Origin: an uncultured Ilumatobacter sp.
GTDB lineage: Bacteria; Actinomycetota; Acidimicrobiia; Acidimicrobiales; Ilumatobacteraceae
Length of the DNA stretch: 5,528 bases
NCBI GenBank assembly: GCA_938049325.1
Contig: CALICC010000106.1
Span: forward strand, 1-5,528
Reading direction: 5' to 3'
Made by a program: the position numbers and the translations under genes
The notes under the pieces: generated by a model
The model's input: only the letters and a program-made list of their open reading frames with translations
Databases searched by the model: none
Told to the model about the DNA's origin: nothing
Shown here: positions 5,474 through 5,528 of the stretch, one piece after another
How the letters are laid out: the number at the start of each line of letters is the position of its first letter
How positions within the stretch are numbered: the stretch's first letter is position 1

Positions 5474-5479
5474 ACAGTA
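5474..5479 (-). promoter_or_regulatory. Predicted -10 element, leaderless start of the kinase gene
   Basis: On the minus strand TACTGT lies 6 nt before the ATG at 5467. It fits TAnnnT. No clear -35 is visible in the 49 nt that remain upstream inside the window. Confidence 0.5.
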
Positions 5480-5528
5480 GTGACGACCGTCGACCGATCT
5501 TCGAGCCGGGCCGGGGCGTCAGGCAGAG

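Overview
The window is GC-rich (roughly 64% by eye) and densely coded. Codon use, the near absence of Shine-Dalgarno sequences, actinobacterial TAnnnT -10 elements lying 6-8 nt before start codons, and the protein flavour (acidic lipoprotein linker, phosphotransferase) suggest an actinobacterium, possibly of the Acidimicrobiia/Ilumatobacter type. The lineage is inferred from style, not from a marker gene.

Layout. (1) Positions 1-684, minus strand: a two-gene regulatory operon. A 107-aa cysteine-pair protein is followed, with an ATGA overlap, by a MerR-family regulator that runs off the left edge. It is headed by a textbook MerR-type promoter at 691-721 (19-bp spacer carrying a 24-bp palindrome). 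(2) Positions 685-890: a divergent intergenic region of about 200 bp that holds both promoters and nothing else I can name. (3) Positions 891-2385, plus strand: a pterin-4a-carbinolamine dehydratase whose end overlaps by 14 nt the start of a 12-helix major facilitator transporter. (4) Positions 2420-2965, plus: a YbaK-family aminoacyl-tRNA deacylase. (5) Positions 3013-4320, plus: a secreted lipoprotein with an acidic Asp-Thr-Glu-Pro-Val repeat linker and a serine beta-lactamase-like domain. (6) Positions 4325-4384: four perfect or near-perfect copies of a 15-bp repeat between two convergent genes. (7) Positions 4370-5467, minus: an aminoglycoside-phosphotransferase-fold kinase whose last four codons and stop are the first unit of that repeat.

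How it works together. The genes are mostly unrelated housekeeping or accessory functions, and I see no phage, transposon, CRISPR or defence system. The coherent unit is the MerR pair, which is probably autoregulated: the operator resembles a soxR/mer operator and the regulator keeps three of the four SoxR cluster cysteines. The most striking regularity is regulatory. All five transcription units appear leaderless (a -10 hexamer 6-8 nt before the ATG), while both downstream operon genes start inside the end of the gene before them. The oddest structure is the 15-bp repeat, which gives the kinase four in-frame stop codons in series. I did not find convincing evidence of a wholly new biological system.
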